Source of the DNA: Brachyhypopomus gauderio
Lineage: Eukaryota; Chordata; Actinopteri; Gymnotiformes; Hypopomidae
DNA: 64,000 nt
Assembly: GCF_052324685.1 (NCBI RefSeq)
Contig: NC_135219.1
Coordinates: 22,661,316-22,725,315 of the forward strand
Direction of reading: 5' to 3'
Shown: piece by piece, positions 35,001-45,199 of the stretch
Layout: each line of letters begins with the position of its first letter
Numbering within the stretch: position 1 is the first letter of the stretch
The notes under the pieces: generated by a model
What the model was told of the DNA's origin: nothing
Seen by the model: only the letters and a program-made list of their open reading frames with translations
The model's database searches: none
Position numbers and translations under genes: made by a program

Positions 35001-36524
35001 CCATGCCATGTTTTTTTCAAAATGTCTTATATATCCTTTGTCATTAATAGAAATTTTTTTTGACTGAAAATGTGCAAAATACAATAATAAATAACTGTAA
35101 ATTATACATCTTAATATAATAGTTTGACCATTGGGCCTAAAAACACAAATTCATATAATATATAAATTTATATTATTATAATAACCCCGCTCCTAGCTTG
35201 GTTATGAACAACCCCCAGCAAACAGTGTTTGTACATGAGTCACAGAGCTAAATCTTTTCCACGTTTGATAATTTTGCGAGCTAAACGTGCGCACTTTAGC
35301 CAGTGCATTTCGCGGCGATGTAACGATTCTCGGTTAGGGGCTGGATAGTCTGCTGCTGATTGATATCCAGCCGACAGTGGGACTGGTCAGAATCTGGGCA
35401 TTGATAAAATAAAATAAATATATCTCTTTTTCCAATAACTGCTATACGAACAGGCTCCTCTATATCATCAAAACCGTTCATTTTTGCGGACTTTGAGAGT
35501 GAAAAACGAGACATATTTTAACAAAGTAAGCTACAAGAAATGCCGGGCGGCTCAACCGGTCGCGTGCTATGATGTTTACATTCCGTATCTGGTGGTGCAC
35601 TGTGATTGGATGAGTGGAGATGTGGCGTACTGCGGGAAATCAGGATTGGCGATTGTTGCATTTTGGAAGGAAAGAGAGAAAGCAGGGCAGTATTACACGG
35701 CGGATGTGGCGTTTTGATAAAAATTGAATATTGGCTTTTCAAGAGTGGTCACATACCATTCTGATTCTAACTCATTTTTTTTTTAAACTGCATTTATCGC
35801 GTTTCGGAACCAAACTCTTCATATATTCTGGCATCAAGGCATTGATATGTAGTTAATAATAATAGACCCAGTAAATGTCATTTACCTAACATACAGGGAG
35901 GATCCAGCTTTAAACTGGGCAAAATTTTTGTGTTTCTTTGGTCATTCAATACTTGTATAGTATTGTTGTATGTACTTGTACTTGACGGATATAGTGGGTA
36001 TGGGCAGTTGCACTTGGGCTGACAGACTCTTTATTTTTCAGATGATGAACTCCCTGCGCCTCTTGCGTAAAAGAGTGGCTAAGAAGCGGGCTAAGGTGAA
36101 TGCGAGTGGCAGAGAAGCAATGTTGCCTCCACTCACCAAACCTGCTGGCCGAGAGCCACTCCGTGCCTTCAGGCCTGCCAAAGGTGAGCTCACTCTTTTG
36201 CTCTCCTGGAAATGGCATCCAAACCATTTGTTGCAGCAACAACAACAAAAAAAGTAAAAGAAAAAAGTATTTAAAAAGTAAAAACTGCTTTGAAAGCCCT
36301 ATACTACAAACAAAAAGCCCCTGCTGATCCTCTTGTACATTGCTATACCTGCACCCATGAACATTGTTTTTCTGCACCATGAAGAAACCACTATGAAACC
36401 AGAAGTTATATTTGAGATTTTTGATAGAGTATGTGTTAATATGTATTGTGCTTTTCAGGATCTCAAGTGCAAAGCACCAGGGCGTCCCCTGCTGACGACA
36501 TGTCTGAAGGAGTAATTGGCAGAG
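29055..36524 (+). CDS. togaram2: TOGARAM-like N-terminal exons (disordered region)
   Basis: Start chosen at the ATG at 29,055 (MSFYPRTTDQPRPGQEQ), eight bases after the acceptor at 29,047; the upstream frame is not obviously coding. The next exons encode VPYNPQATVIHTDPCGP, GEVGSSRFSKLPVLTSRT, SVEPPQLHSPGWRRERVG, LPKSSRLLPGNPPGYFLL, GEVGSSRCSKLPVLTSRT, MMNSLRLLRKRVAKKRAK and SQVQSTRASPADDMSEG. All but two introns are phase 1; the 34,173 junction is phase 0. Sequence is rich in Pro, Arg and Ser with no domain, as expected for the linker ahead of the TOG domains. The third exon is a duplicate chimera of the sixth and seventh. Confidence 0.7.
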
Positions 36525-39500
36525 GTTGGAATTGGTTTGCTGTTAACACTGCATTACACAACACAATGTTTTAAATCTAGTTCTCCATGTTGAATAATGT
36601 TTTGCTGTCTTCAGGCTGATTTGAACCAAAGTTGAGCTGATAGCCCTAAAAGTCCTAGTCAGTTTGTTTGGGTACTTCTGGTAAAGTGTGAGTGTCTTTT
36701 GTTTTATGGTGTCTGGTAGTTGAGTGCCTGTCATGCATTTATAGCAGTTAACACTTATTGGGACACTTGTAAAGCTGCTTTGTGACAACAACTGTTGTAA
36801 AAAGCGCTATATAAATACATTTTGATTGATTGGTATTCCTCTCTAGATGAACTCAAACCAGGAACTCCCCGGAAGGATCCCTACTCGCAGCAGACTTTAC
36901 GGCCCTTCTCCAAACCAGACCTCGCTCTCGCTCAGAGCTTCAGTCTGCTTAGCTCTGATGACTGGTAAGTCACACCTGCAAAATTCTGAAGCATTTGGCT
37001 AGGGCAGGTTAAACAGCAAGTCATTTATGGTGTTCTGCATATATGGTAAGTATGCATGTATTTAGTGAAGTTTTTTCCTCTTTGTCCCTTTTCTTGTAGC
37101 ATTTTTTCTTGCAGTAGCCGATGGTTACAGTGTGTGTCTATGTTCAATATCTTCATACAGGGAGAAGAAAATTGAAGGGTTGATGTTAATCCGTAGATTG
37201 GCTCAGCATCACTCTGATGTGCTTGGCAGCAGGCTTCATGAGGTCTGCATTGTTCTTATTCAAGAGGTAAGCCACTAGATTTGCTGACTGTGTATCGGTC
37301 TGAATTCTAAAATTGGCAGACACCATGAGCATGTACATATTACAGGTGATGTTGCTGACAAAGTCAAGTCAGAGTTAGCATAGCACTTTGAAATTCCTTT
37401 TTTATAAAAACATTTCTCATCTAATTGAAATTCAGATGGCATAGCTAACTGTAATTAGTGATTAAGGTATTTCCGCCTACATAACACATTGCAGTGGTGG
37501 ATTATACTTATTACGATGGCGGTGGCAGTGTTGGATGTGGCTGAAACGAGCTGGAACGTCGTCTTTCCTGCAGGTGCTGCACCTGCGCTCTGCCGTGTCC
37601 CGCATGGCGGTGGTGTCCTTGAGGGAGTTGTACTCCAGCCTGCAGAAAGGGATGGACCAGGAAGTGGAGGCTACAGCTAAGGTCCTCCTCCACAAAGCAG
37701 CGGAGTCCAATGCCTTCATCAGGCAGGACGTGGACACAGCTCTGGACAGCATGGTGCAGAACTGCACCCCCATTCGGAGCATGAACGCCCTTCTCGCTGG
37801 AGGACTCTGGTCAGTTAGCCTGCAGTGAGCTTTAAACTGAGGCTTTCAGATAATTTTTACTTCTCCATTGTTCTTTCAAAATATTGCCCTGGCCTATATC
37901 AATCAGGGTGGCCGCGGGTCCTTAAAAAGTCTTAAATGGTATTAAGTTTAATTTTTGTCAAATAAGGCCTTGAAAAGTCTTATTTTGTCTTAAATTTTCA
38001 ACCAAAATATCTTAAATTTGCGGAGCTAAATTTAGGGAGGAATAATTCCGTCAGCCATGTGTTGAAATTCGGGGGCGGATATCGGTAGATTCCAAATAAA
38101 ATTAAATAAAATTCCAAATAAAATTAAAGCCAACTCGCAAGATCATACACGTTAAAATAAAGCACAAAAACTAATAATCAGTTAGTTTTTGTGCTTTATT
38201 TTAACGTGTATGTTCTTGCGAGTTGGTTTTAATTTTATTTGGAAAACAGTATTAAAAAGTCTTAAAATGTCTAAATTTTCACTTGGTCAAACCTGTAGAC
38301 ACCCTGTCAATATTTGTAGTTATTTATCCTCTTGTATATTCTTTTTATTGTGTTCCATCTCTGCTCTGCTGATCCAAACTGCCCTTCACACCACTTAAAG
38401 AATAGGCTAGTTAGCTAGCTCACAGAGGACATGCAAACATTTTCTGTTTAAAAATTACAGATGTACAATAACTGGTGCAAACTAAGCCATCAAATAGAAT
38501 ATGATCATTTGGTTGTGCACTTAGATCATACATAAGGGTATTAAGTTTCTTTTTAGAAGCTAAAAGTTGCACTGTATACATTGATTGGATGGATTAATAG
38601 TTATTACCTTCTTTTTTTTGAATGCCCTAATTGTTTTCCTTCTGTTTTCCTCAAAAGTCATCTGAATGCTGCAGTAAGAAAGTGTACTGCTCGGCACTTG
38701 GCTACTTTGGTAGAGAAGATTGGTGCAGAGCGAATTATTCCTGCAGTCTCCAAGTTGGCACAGGACTCTTCCCAAGAAACCAGGTTAGTACTGGGATCAG
38801 AACGAGGATTCTACAAGGCTTATTCAGTTTCCCAGATAGTAATAAATGGTCGGTGTGCTGTGAGTCACGGGTCTCTCACTCACGGTTCTCTCCTGTTTTG
38901 GGGTCTGTTCTTTGTCTCAGGCGCTTGGGCCGGCGTATGCTGCTGTTCCTGTCCTCCCACCATGACTTTGATAAGATGGTGGAAAAGTGCATCCCTGCCA
39001 AAGACCTGGCAACCATCAGGGACACTGTCCTCACTCTGAAATCCAAGGTAGCGATTCATGTTTGGATACATGATGAGGATTTTTTATCCCATTCAGCCAC
39101 TATGCCCCATGTTTACTCACTAAACAAAGCTTATTCACAAAACTTTTAGGTGAAACAAACTCCAATAAAAAAACCATCTAAACTGTGATGGTAGACATAT
39201 ATTGTAAACAAATAATAAAGTACAGGGCAGTGTGTGGCACCACACATTGTATTTACAGTAAGGCATGCACAGTGTAGTCCCAGACCCAGTAGTTAAAGGA
39301 CAGAGCATAGTTCAAAATGAACCGGCTTGAAACCTTTGGGATAGAATCAAAGTATGAAGCAATATGTGGACTTCAATATCATCACTCCATGTTTTGTGGT
39401 GATTTGTACGTGTGTATTCCCAGGAGAGGACAAAGTTGTCTAGGATTCCAAGATACAAGATGTGTCTCCCTCGTCTGGAGCAGCAAGAAGCTCCAGCCGC

Positions 39501-42500
39501 ACAGGTGGAGCATCAGAACACGCAACGAATGAAGCGCAGCCTTAGACACACGGTGAGGGACGTGAGCCCAGACGACGCGGCACCTCTGAAAGGTAATGGC
39601 TGACTTCGGCGAACGCTCCCCTCCTGTTTCCTGAGAACCTTACATTACCGCTTACCCGTGAACCTCTTTCCCATCAGACCTGCAGCTGAACAGTAGTCTT
39701 CCAGCACAGACTAAGACCGGTGTCATCCTGGATGATTTGCCCTCAAGCTCCAGAAACGCACGCACCCCCAGAAGTCCCGTCAAAAGTTTGAGTCCTCCGC
39801 TTCATCCCAGCCCCCCCACGGCTGTCCCTACTAAAAATATGCTGCCACGACGCAGACGAGGTACCAGACTGATCAGAGCACGTCCGTCCCTTTCAAACAG
39901 TTCTGATGAGTGTTGCCTGCTCTTCAGCACTTCATGTGTGATCACTGCACTTGCATGTAAATTGCTTTGCTGTTAACACTGCATTACACAACAATGTTTT
40001 AAATCTAGTTCACCACATTGAATAATGTTTTGCTGTCAGCCTTCAAGCTGATTTGACCAAAGTTGAGCTGGTAGCCCTAAAAGTCCTAGTCAGTTTGTTT
40101 GGGTTCTGGTATTCTTCTCTAGATGAACTCAAACCAGGACCTCCCAGGAAGGATCCCCACGAGCAGCAGACTTTACGGACCTTCTCCAATCCAGACCTCG
40201 CTCTCGCTCAGAGCTTCAGTCTGCTTAGCTCTGATGACTGGTAAGTCCAGGGTACCCGCGGGTCCTTAAAAAGTCTTAAAATGTCTTAAATTTAGTTTTC
40301 CATATTCAAGGCCTAAAAATGTCTTAAAATGTCTGGAATATTATGAGGGGAGGCATTAAATTATTATAAGTGTGTGTTGTTCAGTTGTTCTGGCGCGATG
40401 TGAACTTTGCCGAATCTAGCGCTAGGACCATGCAGAAAATAACCGCTCCAGGGTCCTAGTGCTAGATTCCTAGCGTTGGAGTTCGCCACCCCCCCACCCC
40501 CGGTCAACAATTCTCGTTCCACCCCCCGTCAACGATGTGAAACACACCTGCATCCCCAGTAATAGTATTATTTTTTCTTGTGAGAGGTATTAAAAAGGTC
40601 TTAAAAGTCATTGAATTTGAGATTTAAAAATGTGCAGATAGCCTGTAAGTCACACCTGCAAAATTCTGAAGCATTTGGCTAGGGCAGGTTAAACAGCAAG
40701 TCATTTATGGTGTTCTGCATATATGGTAAGTATGCATGTATTTAGTGAAGTTTTTTCCTCTTTGTCCATTTTCTTGTAGCATTTTTTTCTTTCAGTAGCC
40801 GATGGTTACAGTGTGTGTCTATGTTCAATATCTTCATACAGGGAGAAGAAAATTGAAGGGTTGATGTTCATCCGTAGATTGGCTCAGCATCACTCTGATG
40901 TGCTTGGCAGCAGGCGTCATGATGTCTGCATTGTTCTTATTCAAGAGGTAAGCCACTAGATTTGCTGACTGTGTATCGGTCTGAATTCTAAAATTGGAGG
41001 ACACCATCAGCATGTACATATTACAGGTGATGTTGCTGACAAAGTCAAGTCAGCGTTAGCAAAGTACTTTGAAATTCATTTTTTATAAAAACATTTCTCA
41101 TCTAATTGAAATTCAGATGGCATAGCTAACTGTAATTAGTGATTAAGGTATTTCCGCCTACATAACACATTGCAGTGGTGGATTACACTTATTACGATGG
41201 CGGTGGCAGTGTTGGATGTGACTGAAACGAGCTGGAACGTCGTCTTTCCTGCAGGTGCAGAACCTGCGCTCTGCCGTGTCTCGCATGGCGGTGGTGTCCT
41301 TGAGGGAGTTGTACTCCAGCCTGCAGAAAGGGATGGACCAGGAAGTGGAGGCTACAGCTAAGGTCCTCCTTCACAAAGCAGCGGAGTCCAATGCCTTCAT
41401 CAGGCAGGACGTGGACACAGCTCTGGACAGCATGGTGCAGAACTGCACCCCCATTCGGAGCATGAACGCCCTTCTCGCTGGAGGACTCTGGTCAGTTAGC
41501 CTGCAGTGAGCTTTAAACTGTGGCTTTCAGATAGCAACAACAGTCACAAGAAGCTAACAAAGCACTGATTTTGGCTGCTGTTTTTACTTTTCCATTGTTA
41601 TTTCAAAATATTGCCCTGGCCTATATCAATATTTTTAGTGATTTATCCTGTTAAATATTATTTTTATTGCATTCCACCTCCTCTCTTCTGATCCAAACTG
41701 CCCTTCACACCGCTTAAAGAATAGGCTAGTTAGCTAGCTTACAGAGGACATGCAAACATTTTCTGTTTAAAAAATACAGATGTACACTAACTGGTGCAAA
41801 CTAAGCCATCGAATAGAATATGATAATTTGATTGTGCACTTAGATCATACATATGGGTATTAAGTTTCTTTATAGAAGCTAAAAGTTGTAGGCCTACTGT
41901 ATACATTGATTGGATGGATTAATAGTTATTACCTTCTTTTTTTGAATGCCCTAATTTTTTTCCTTCTGTTTTCCTCAAAAGTCATCTGAATGCTGCAGTA
42001 AGAAAGTGTACTGCTCTGCACTTGGCTACTTTGGTAGAGAAAATTGGCGCTGGCCGCTTATTGTCTGGGGCGAAAGACGTCATAGCGAGAATTATCCCTG
42101 CAGTCTCCAAGTTGGCACAGGACGCTTCCCAAGAAACCAGGTTAGTACTGGGATCAGAACGAGAATTCTACAAAGCTTATTCAGTTTCCCAGATACTAAT
42201 CTTTTGCTGATTCTTTTAGTCTCCTAGTCTGATACGCTGAAGTCAGCAAATGCTGCTAAATTGTAGAGTAATAGAAGCACTATCGTGTTTTCTACACACA
42301 GATGGCCTTGTAAAATTGTGACCTGGTAAGATAAATGGTCGGTGTGCTGTGAGTTACGGGTCTCTCACTCACGGTTCTCTCCTGTTTTGGGGTCTGTTCT
42401 TCGTCTCAGGCGCTTGGGCCGGCGTATGCTGCTGTTCCTGTCCTCCCACCATGACTTTGATAAGATGGTGGAAAAGTGCATCCCTGCCAAAGACCTGGCA

Positions 42501-45158
42501 ACCATCAGGAACACTGTCCTCACTCTGAAATCCAAGGTAGCGATTCATGTTTGGATACATGATGAGGATTTTTTTTTTATGCCATTCAGCCACTATGCCC
42601 CATGTTTACTCACTAAACAAAGCTTATTCACAAAACTTTTAGGTGAAACAGACTGCAATAAAAAAACCATCTAAACTGTGATGGTAGACATATATTGTAA
42701 ACAAATAATAAAGTACAGGGCAGTGCGTGGCACCACACATTGTATTTACAGTAAGGCATGCACAGTGTAGTCCCAGACCCAGTAGTTAAAGGACAGAGCA
42801 TGGTTCAAAATGAACCGGCTTGAAACCTTTGGGATAGAATCAAAGTATGAAGCAATATGTGGACTTCAATATCATCACTCCATGTTTTGTGGTGATTCGT
42901 ACGTGTGTATTCCCAGGAGAGGACAAAGGTGTCTAGGAATGCGAAGATATAAGATGCGTCAGCCTCGTCTGGAGCAGCAAGAAGCTCCAGCCGCACAGGT
43001 GGAGCGTCAGAACACGCAACGAATGAAGCGCAGCCTTAGGCACACGGTGAGGGACGTGAGCCCAGACGACGCGGCACCTCTGAAAGGTAACGGCTGATTT
43101 CGGCGAACGCTCCCCTCTTGTATCTTGAGAACCTTACCTTACCGCTTACCCGTGAACTCTATCCCAGCTGTGGAGTCATGCGTACCTCCTCCTCAGTTTG
43201 CCAGCAGGTGAATATTTAAACAGTTAATCAAAACAACAACAACAAAAAAGTGCATCCTGATTGGAACTGCTTTGATGTTTGCAATTTTTGATGGTGTTGA
43301 TGTTGATTTAATTTGATTGCAGCCTTGTTCATTTTCTGTTTGGACACTATAACCCAATCCTTGTGTTTTCTCTCTTGTGTGTGTTCAGCAAAGACAGCAG
43401 CAGAGCACACATCCACAGCATTGCAGACAAGACAGAGTACGTCAAGCAGCTCAAGGCCCTGCTGGGTTCAAAAGACTTCAGCGAGCCCATCAAGGGCATT
43501 GATCAGCTGGTGGCCCACTGCGAGGACAACCCATATATGGTCGTGGGCAACATGTTCCTGGTAACACATTTGAACTGAATTGATTTTTAATGTTTTCAGC
43601 AGCTTTCAGAAGTGATCTGTATGGGGGGTCATACGTTGGAGAACATTAAATGCTGGCACATCTGAAGAAATGTCAAAAGCTCAGATGCTTCAGAGTAGAA
43701 AATATTACAACAATCAGTTTTAACTATTACAGTGGAGGGCAGTCGTGTCCATTGTTAGTGTGAGCTTGTTTTACAATGTATGTGAAGATTTCACCCAAGC
43801 GTATCCTTGAAATTGCATTAAACCAAAGAATCCAAGTGAATGACTTATGAAAAAATCAGTCGGTTGAAATGAAAGGGCTTGAAATCAAATCAGCTCCAGG
43901 GCTTAACGGCACTGATATGGTGAGTGCCTGATGAATGCATGGGCGGCTTGCTCTATACCTCTCTTCCTCTGCTACAGGTATTTGATGCTTTCAAAGCACG
44001 ACTGCAAGGTTAACCTCTATGCCTTGGAGGCCTTACAGAAGATAATCACACTGCTCAGAGACAACCTGGTCCAAGTGGTCTACATCTTAGTCCCAGCTAT
44101 AGTGGACAATCACCTCAATTCCAAGAATAACGCCATCTACATGGCAACAATAGCTGCCATTCAAGCTCTCATCAATAACCTTGGTGGGTTCTTTTCTCTC
44201 TTTACAAAACATCTTGAAGGACACATGCCACTGGGCTTTAGAAAAACAACAACAACAATGATTGTGTTCTGTTTTACCTTTGTATCTTTTGATGAAAGGT
44301 TGCTAGGTTGGGGAAAAGGTTCACACAAATCAGTAAAAGAATGTTCTTGCTCTTTGGCTAGATGTTTGTGGTGCAGATCAAATGGAAATCTCCTTTCATA
44401 TTAAGGCACAGTCCAATATAAAGAAAAAAATATTTCTGTAAGACTGACAGGAGATCTTGCATTATCTGACAGCAGATAGTTAAATAATGGAGTTTACAGT
44501 GGATGTGCTTAGGCTCTTTTGTTCAATATACAGTGTCTAATCTTTTGTGGTTGTGTATACAGAAATATTCTACAAATTCAAATACATTATCAAAAAACAA
44601 TTCTTTCAGAAAGTAATTCCACTGATATGCTAAGAGATGCCAGAGATAAAAAAAGATAAAAGATATTTACCAGAAATACTATAATTCCTATATTAATAAT
44701 TAATATAGGAATATATTAATTAATTAATAATATTTATAATATTGATAATAATCATTCCAGAGAGTTACCATAGTTACCAAATACTGTCACTTTAGTTGAA
44801 TTAAATCTTTCTAGGTTAAAAAAATGCTTCTGTAATAACCCAGTGCTGTCCAGGGTTGATTTATTTATCTTTGTTCCTTTTAAATATTCTTTTTATAGAG
44901 CTGGTTAGGGAACTCTACCCCTGCAAGCCACAACTGGTTGAGCAGAAGGTGCTTCCTCTGCTCTGGTACCTCCTTGGGACCTCCAGCAACAGTGGTACGG
45001 TCCACGGGAGGGGTAGAAGCGTGAGAGGGGCCACTGTCCACCTATGCCAAGCCCTTCATGCCCACATGGGTCCGGCGCTGCTGGACTGCGCTGCTTCCCA
45101 ACCTTCCAATATCCGCAAGAGCCTAAGAGAGTTTGTGAAGAACCTCCCGATCAACTGA
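29055..45158 (+). CDS. togaram2: TOGARAM-family (crescerin/FAM179-like) gene with duplicated TOG domain
   Basis: Twenty-two phase-compatible GT-AG exons can be read: 29055-29142, 29678-29812, 30975-31139, 32728-32865, 33072-33215, 33977-34173, 36042-36183, 36459-36524, 36847-36964, 37161-37266, 37574-37809, 38658-38783, 38921-39047, 39424-39592, 39678-39860, then a repeat of the TOG block (40123-43086, six exons) and 43168-43207, 43389-43560, 43978-44183, 44899-45158. That is 25 pieces counting each exon of the repeat. The N-terminus is disordered and Pro/Arg-rich; the C-terminal half has HEAT-type TOG domains (WEKKIEGL, VLLHKAAESNAFIRQDVD, VPAIVDNHLNSKN, KVLPLLWYLLG). TOG proteins bind tubulin; TOGARAM proteins act in cilia. 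I prefer TOGARAM2 to TOGARAM1 because no N-terminal TOG pair is seen and RLLSG fits my memory of it; this is uncertain. Two frame breaks and one missing exon (see the C-terminal entries) suggest decay or sequence error. Confidence 0.75.
30031..31260 (+). repeat. Rearranged intragenic duplicate (contains chimeric exon 30975-31139)
   Basis: Segments match downstream parts of the same gene in order: 30,031-30,300 to 31,467-32,350 (minus the hAT insert), 30,310-31,070 to 33,510-34,065, and 31,075-31,260 to 36,115-36,300. The exon here therefore fuses the first half of exon 33,977-34,173 (GEVGSSR.SKLPVLTSRT) to the last half of exon 36,042-36,183 (KPAGREPLRAFRPAK), and keeps phase 1 at both ends. 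The material between is deleted relative to the source. Confidence 0.75.
30443..30618. mobile_element. hAT MITE with 8-bp duplication and known empty site
   Basis: Ends TAGTGCTGTCAATTCC and GGAATTAACAGCACTA; duplication aattaaat at 30,435-30,442 and 30,619-30,626. The paralogous segment near 33,613 has a single aattaaat, that is, the empty site. The interior core matches 11,748-11,926. Confidence 0.9.
31261..31466. repeat. Repeat-like block 'gggtatggttgtaaca'
   Basis: Starts 'gggagaccgggtatggttgtaacatggggag', a motif I associate with a dispersed fish repeat. It lies between two duplicated segments; boundaries are uncertain. Confidence 0.4.
31576..32183. mobile_element. Non-autonomous hAT (608 bp) with empty site in the paralogous segment
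   Basis: Ends CAGGGGTCTCCAACC and GGTTGGAGACCCCTG when its right end is read as TTGGAGACCCCTG. Perfect 8-bp duplication gtctaagg at 31,568-31,575 and 32,184-32,191. The paralog near 30,148 reads gtttagtctaaggtgataatg with one copy only. Internal 'gagctactggtagctcgcgag' near the right end; no gene. Confidence 0.95.
34215..34335 (-). repeat. LINE/SINE tail-like fragment
   Basis: 'gtaagtaagtaagtttatttataaagcac' then 'caaagtgctgtatag' is the reverse of the common '..agcgctttataaataaa..' 3' tail of fish L2/SINE elements. It lies in an intron just after exon 33,977-34,173. Confidence 0.55.
34787..35821. mobile_element. Unclassified TIR element (about 1.03 kb) in an intron
   Basis: Ends TGAAGAGTTTGGTTCC and GGAACCAAACTCTTCA with a TA on each side (34,785-34,786 and 35,822-35,823), which would suit a Tc1/mariner-type target. 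The interior is AT-rich to the left ('acgcaataaatcc' recurs near both ends) and includes 'gtttacattccgtatctgg' to the right. No transposase. Confidence 0.65.
36679..36835 (+). repeat. L2/SINE-type tail inserted in unit 1
   Basis: Ends 'aaagctgctttgtgacaaca...aagcgctatataaatacatt'. It is absent from the matching place in unit 2 (near 40,108), so it was inserted after duplication or deleted there. Confidence 0.7.
36847..39592 (+). CDS. togaram2: TOG domain copy 1 (TOGARAM-like exons)
   Basis: Six exons: 36847-36964, 37161-37266, 37574-37809, 38658-38783, 38921-39047 and 39424-39592. They encode ALAQSFSLLSSDDWEKKIEG, then LAQHHSDVLGSRLHEVCIVL, LRSAVSRMAVVSLRELYSSL, QKGMDQEVEATAKVLLHKA, HLNAAVRKCTARHLATLVEK, IIPAVSKLAQDSSQETR and RLGRRMLLFLSSHHDFDKMV. 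This is a six-HEAT TOG array. It lacks 11 residues after EKIGA (33 nt) that unit 2 retains as GRLLSGAKDVIA; the loss is in-frame but falls in a TOG helix, so this copy is the derived one. The linker exon (ERTKLSRIPRYKM...) is in frame. Confidence 0.85.
37904..38306. mobile_element. TIR element 'CAGGGTG...CACCCTG' in unit 1
   Basis: Ends CAGGGTGGCCGCGGGTCC and GTAGACACCCTG, flanked by tcaat on each side (37,899-37,903 and 38,307-38,311). Unit 2 shows the empty site (cctatatcaatattttt near 41,626). The interior has many 'aaaagtcttaaa' motifs and a large palindrome at 38,122-38,245 (cgcaagatcatacacgttaa against its inverse). Confidence 0.85.
39678..39860 (+). CDS. togaram2: Linker exon between the two TOG copies
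   Basis: Encodes DLQLNSSLPAQTKTGVILDD and SSSRNARTPRSPVKSLSPPL, Ser/Pro-rich, ending PTKNMLPRRRRG, phase 1 at both ends. It lies just outside the duplicated unit and has no counterpart after unit 2, where a shorter exon (43,168-43,207) follows instead. Confidence 0.7.
40123..43086 (+). CDS. togaram2: TOG domain copy 2 (TOGARAM-like exons), frame broken in last exon
   Basis: Exons 40123-40240, 40842-40947, 41255-41490, 41982-42140, 42410-42536 and 42917-43086. Residues differ modestly from copy 1 (VQNLRSAVSRM for VLHLRSAVSRM; RRHDVC for RLHEVC), and this copy has the full GRLLSGAKDVIARIIP segment. The last exon is 170 nt against 169 in copy 1: 'aggaatgcgaagatataag' against 'aggattccaagatacaag'. 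Read from the normal acceptor it gives ERTKVSRNAKI and then TAA; the remainder (EQQEAPAAQVERQNTQRM) is open in the other frame. This would truncate the protein before the last TOG domain unless the base is a sequence error. Confidence 0.8.
40248..40645. mobile_element. TIR element 'CAGGGT' at a splice donor in unit 2
   Basis: Same family as 37,904-38,306: CAGGGTACCCGCGGGTCC at the left, GATAGCCTG at the right, 'aaaaagtcttaaaatgtc' inside. The taagtc duplication (40,242-40,247 and 40,646-40,651) includes bases +2 to +7 of the donor of exon 40,123-40,240. Duplication of the target kept a usable gtaagtc at the exon border. Unit 1 has the empty site at 36,965. Confidence 0.85.
43168..45158 (+). 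CDS. togaram2: C-terminal TOG domain of the TOGARAM-like gene, with frame break and missing exon
   Basis: Exons 43168-43207 (AVESCVPPPQFAS), 43389-43560 (RAHIHSIADKTEYVKQLKAL, then DNPYMVVGNMFL), 43978-44183 and 44899-45158. Exon 43978-44183 starts VFDAFKARL in the expected frame but needs another frame from CKVNLYALEALQKIITLL on: 3n+2 bases seem lost between 'gcacgac' and 'tgcaaggtt'. Family members as I recall them have an extra exon (type DNYLLLQPFCTKAQFLNG) between these two; I see none in 44,184-44,898, although the phases of the neighbours still match. The last exon ends NIRKSLREFVKNLPIN, stop at 45,156. Confidence 0.75.
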
Positions 45159-45185
45159 GAGCTGCAAGCCAGACCTCCAGACCAA

Positions 45186-45191
45186 AATAAA
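45186..45191 (+). terminator. Poly(A) signal of the TOGARAM-like gene
   Basis: AATAAA 28 bp after the stop codon, a plausible if very close site. Confidence 0.55.
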
Positions 45192-45199
45192 GCCCAACA

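Larger units (their letters stand above)
36532..39677 (+). repeat. Tandem duplication unit 1 (TOG-domain block)
   Basis: About 3.1 kb matches 39,958-43,165 with introns as well as exons conserved. The left border lies in the intron after 36,524 ('tttgctgttaacactgcatt') and the right border just before exon 39,678. Unit 1 alone has the L2/SINE tail at 36,679-36,835 and the TIR element at 37,904-38,306. Confidence 0.9.
39958..43165 (+). repeat. Tandem duplication unit 2 (TOG-domain block)
   Basis: Direct copy of 36,532-39,677. Unique additions: the TIR element at 40,248-40,645 and about 95 bp of intron at 42,210-42,320 that unit 1 lacks. Confidence 0.9.

Noticed and set aside
35484-35742. 77- and 74-codon frames in the intron of the TOGARAM-like gene
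   Set aside because: They lie inside the TIR element 34,787-35,821 on opposite strands and have no family signature.
37489-37693. Frames on either strand around exon 37,574-37,809
   Set aside because: Shadow frames of the TOG exon; the spliced frame (VLHLRSAVSRM) is the one that continues in neighbouring exons.
29055-45158. Assignment of the TOG gene to TOGARAM1
   Set aside because: TOGARAM1 should have two N-terminal TOG domains, which are not visible upstream in this window; but the 5' end could be incomplete, so the choice of TOGARAM2 remains tentative.
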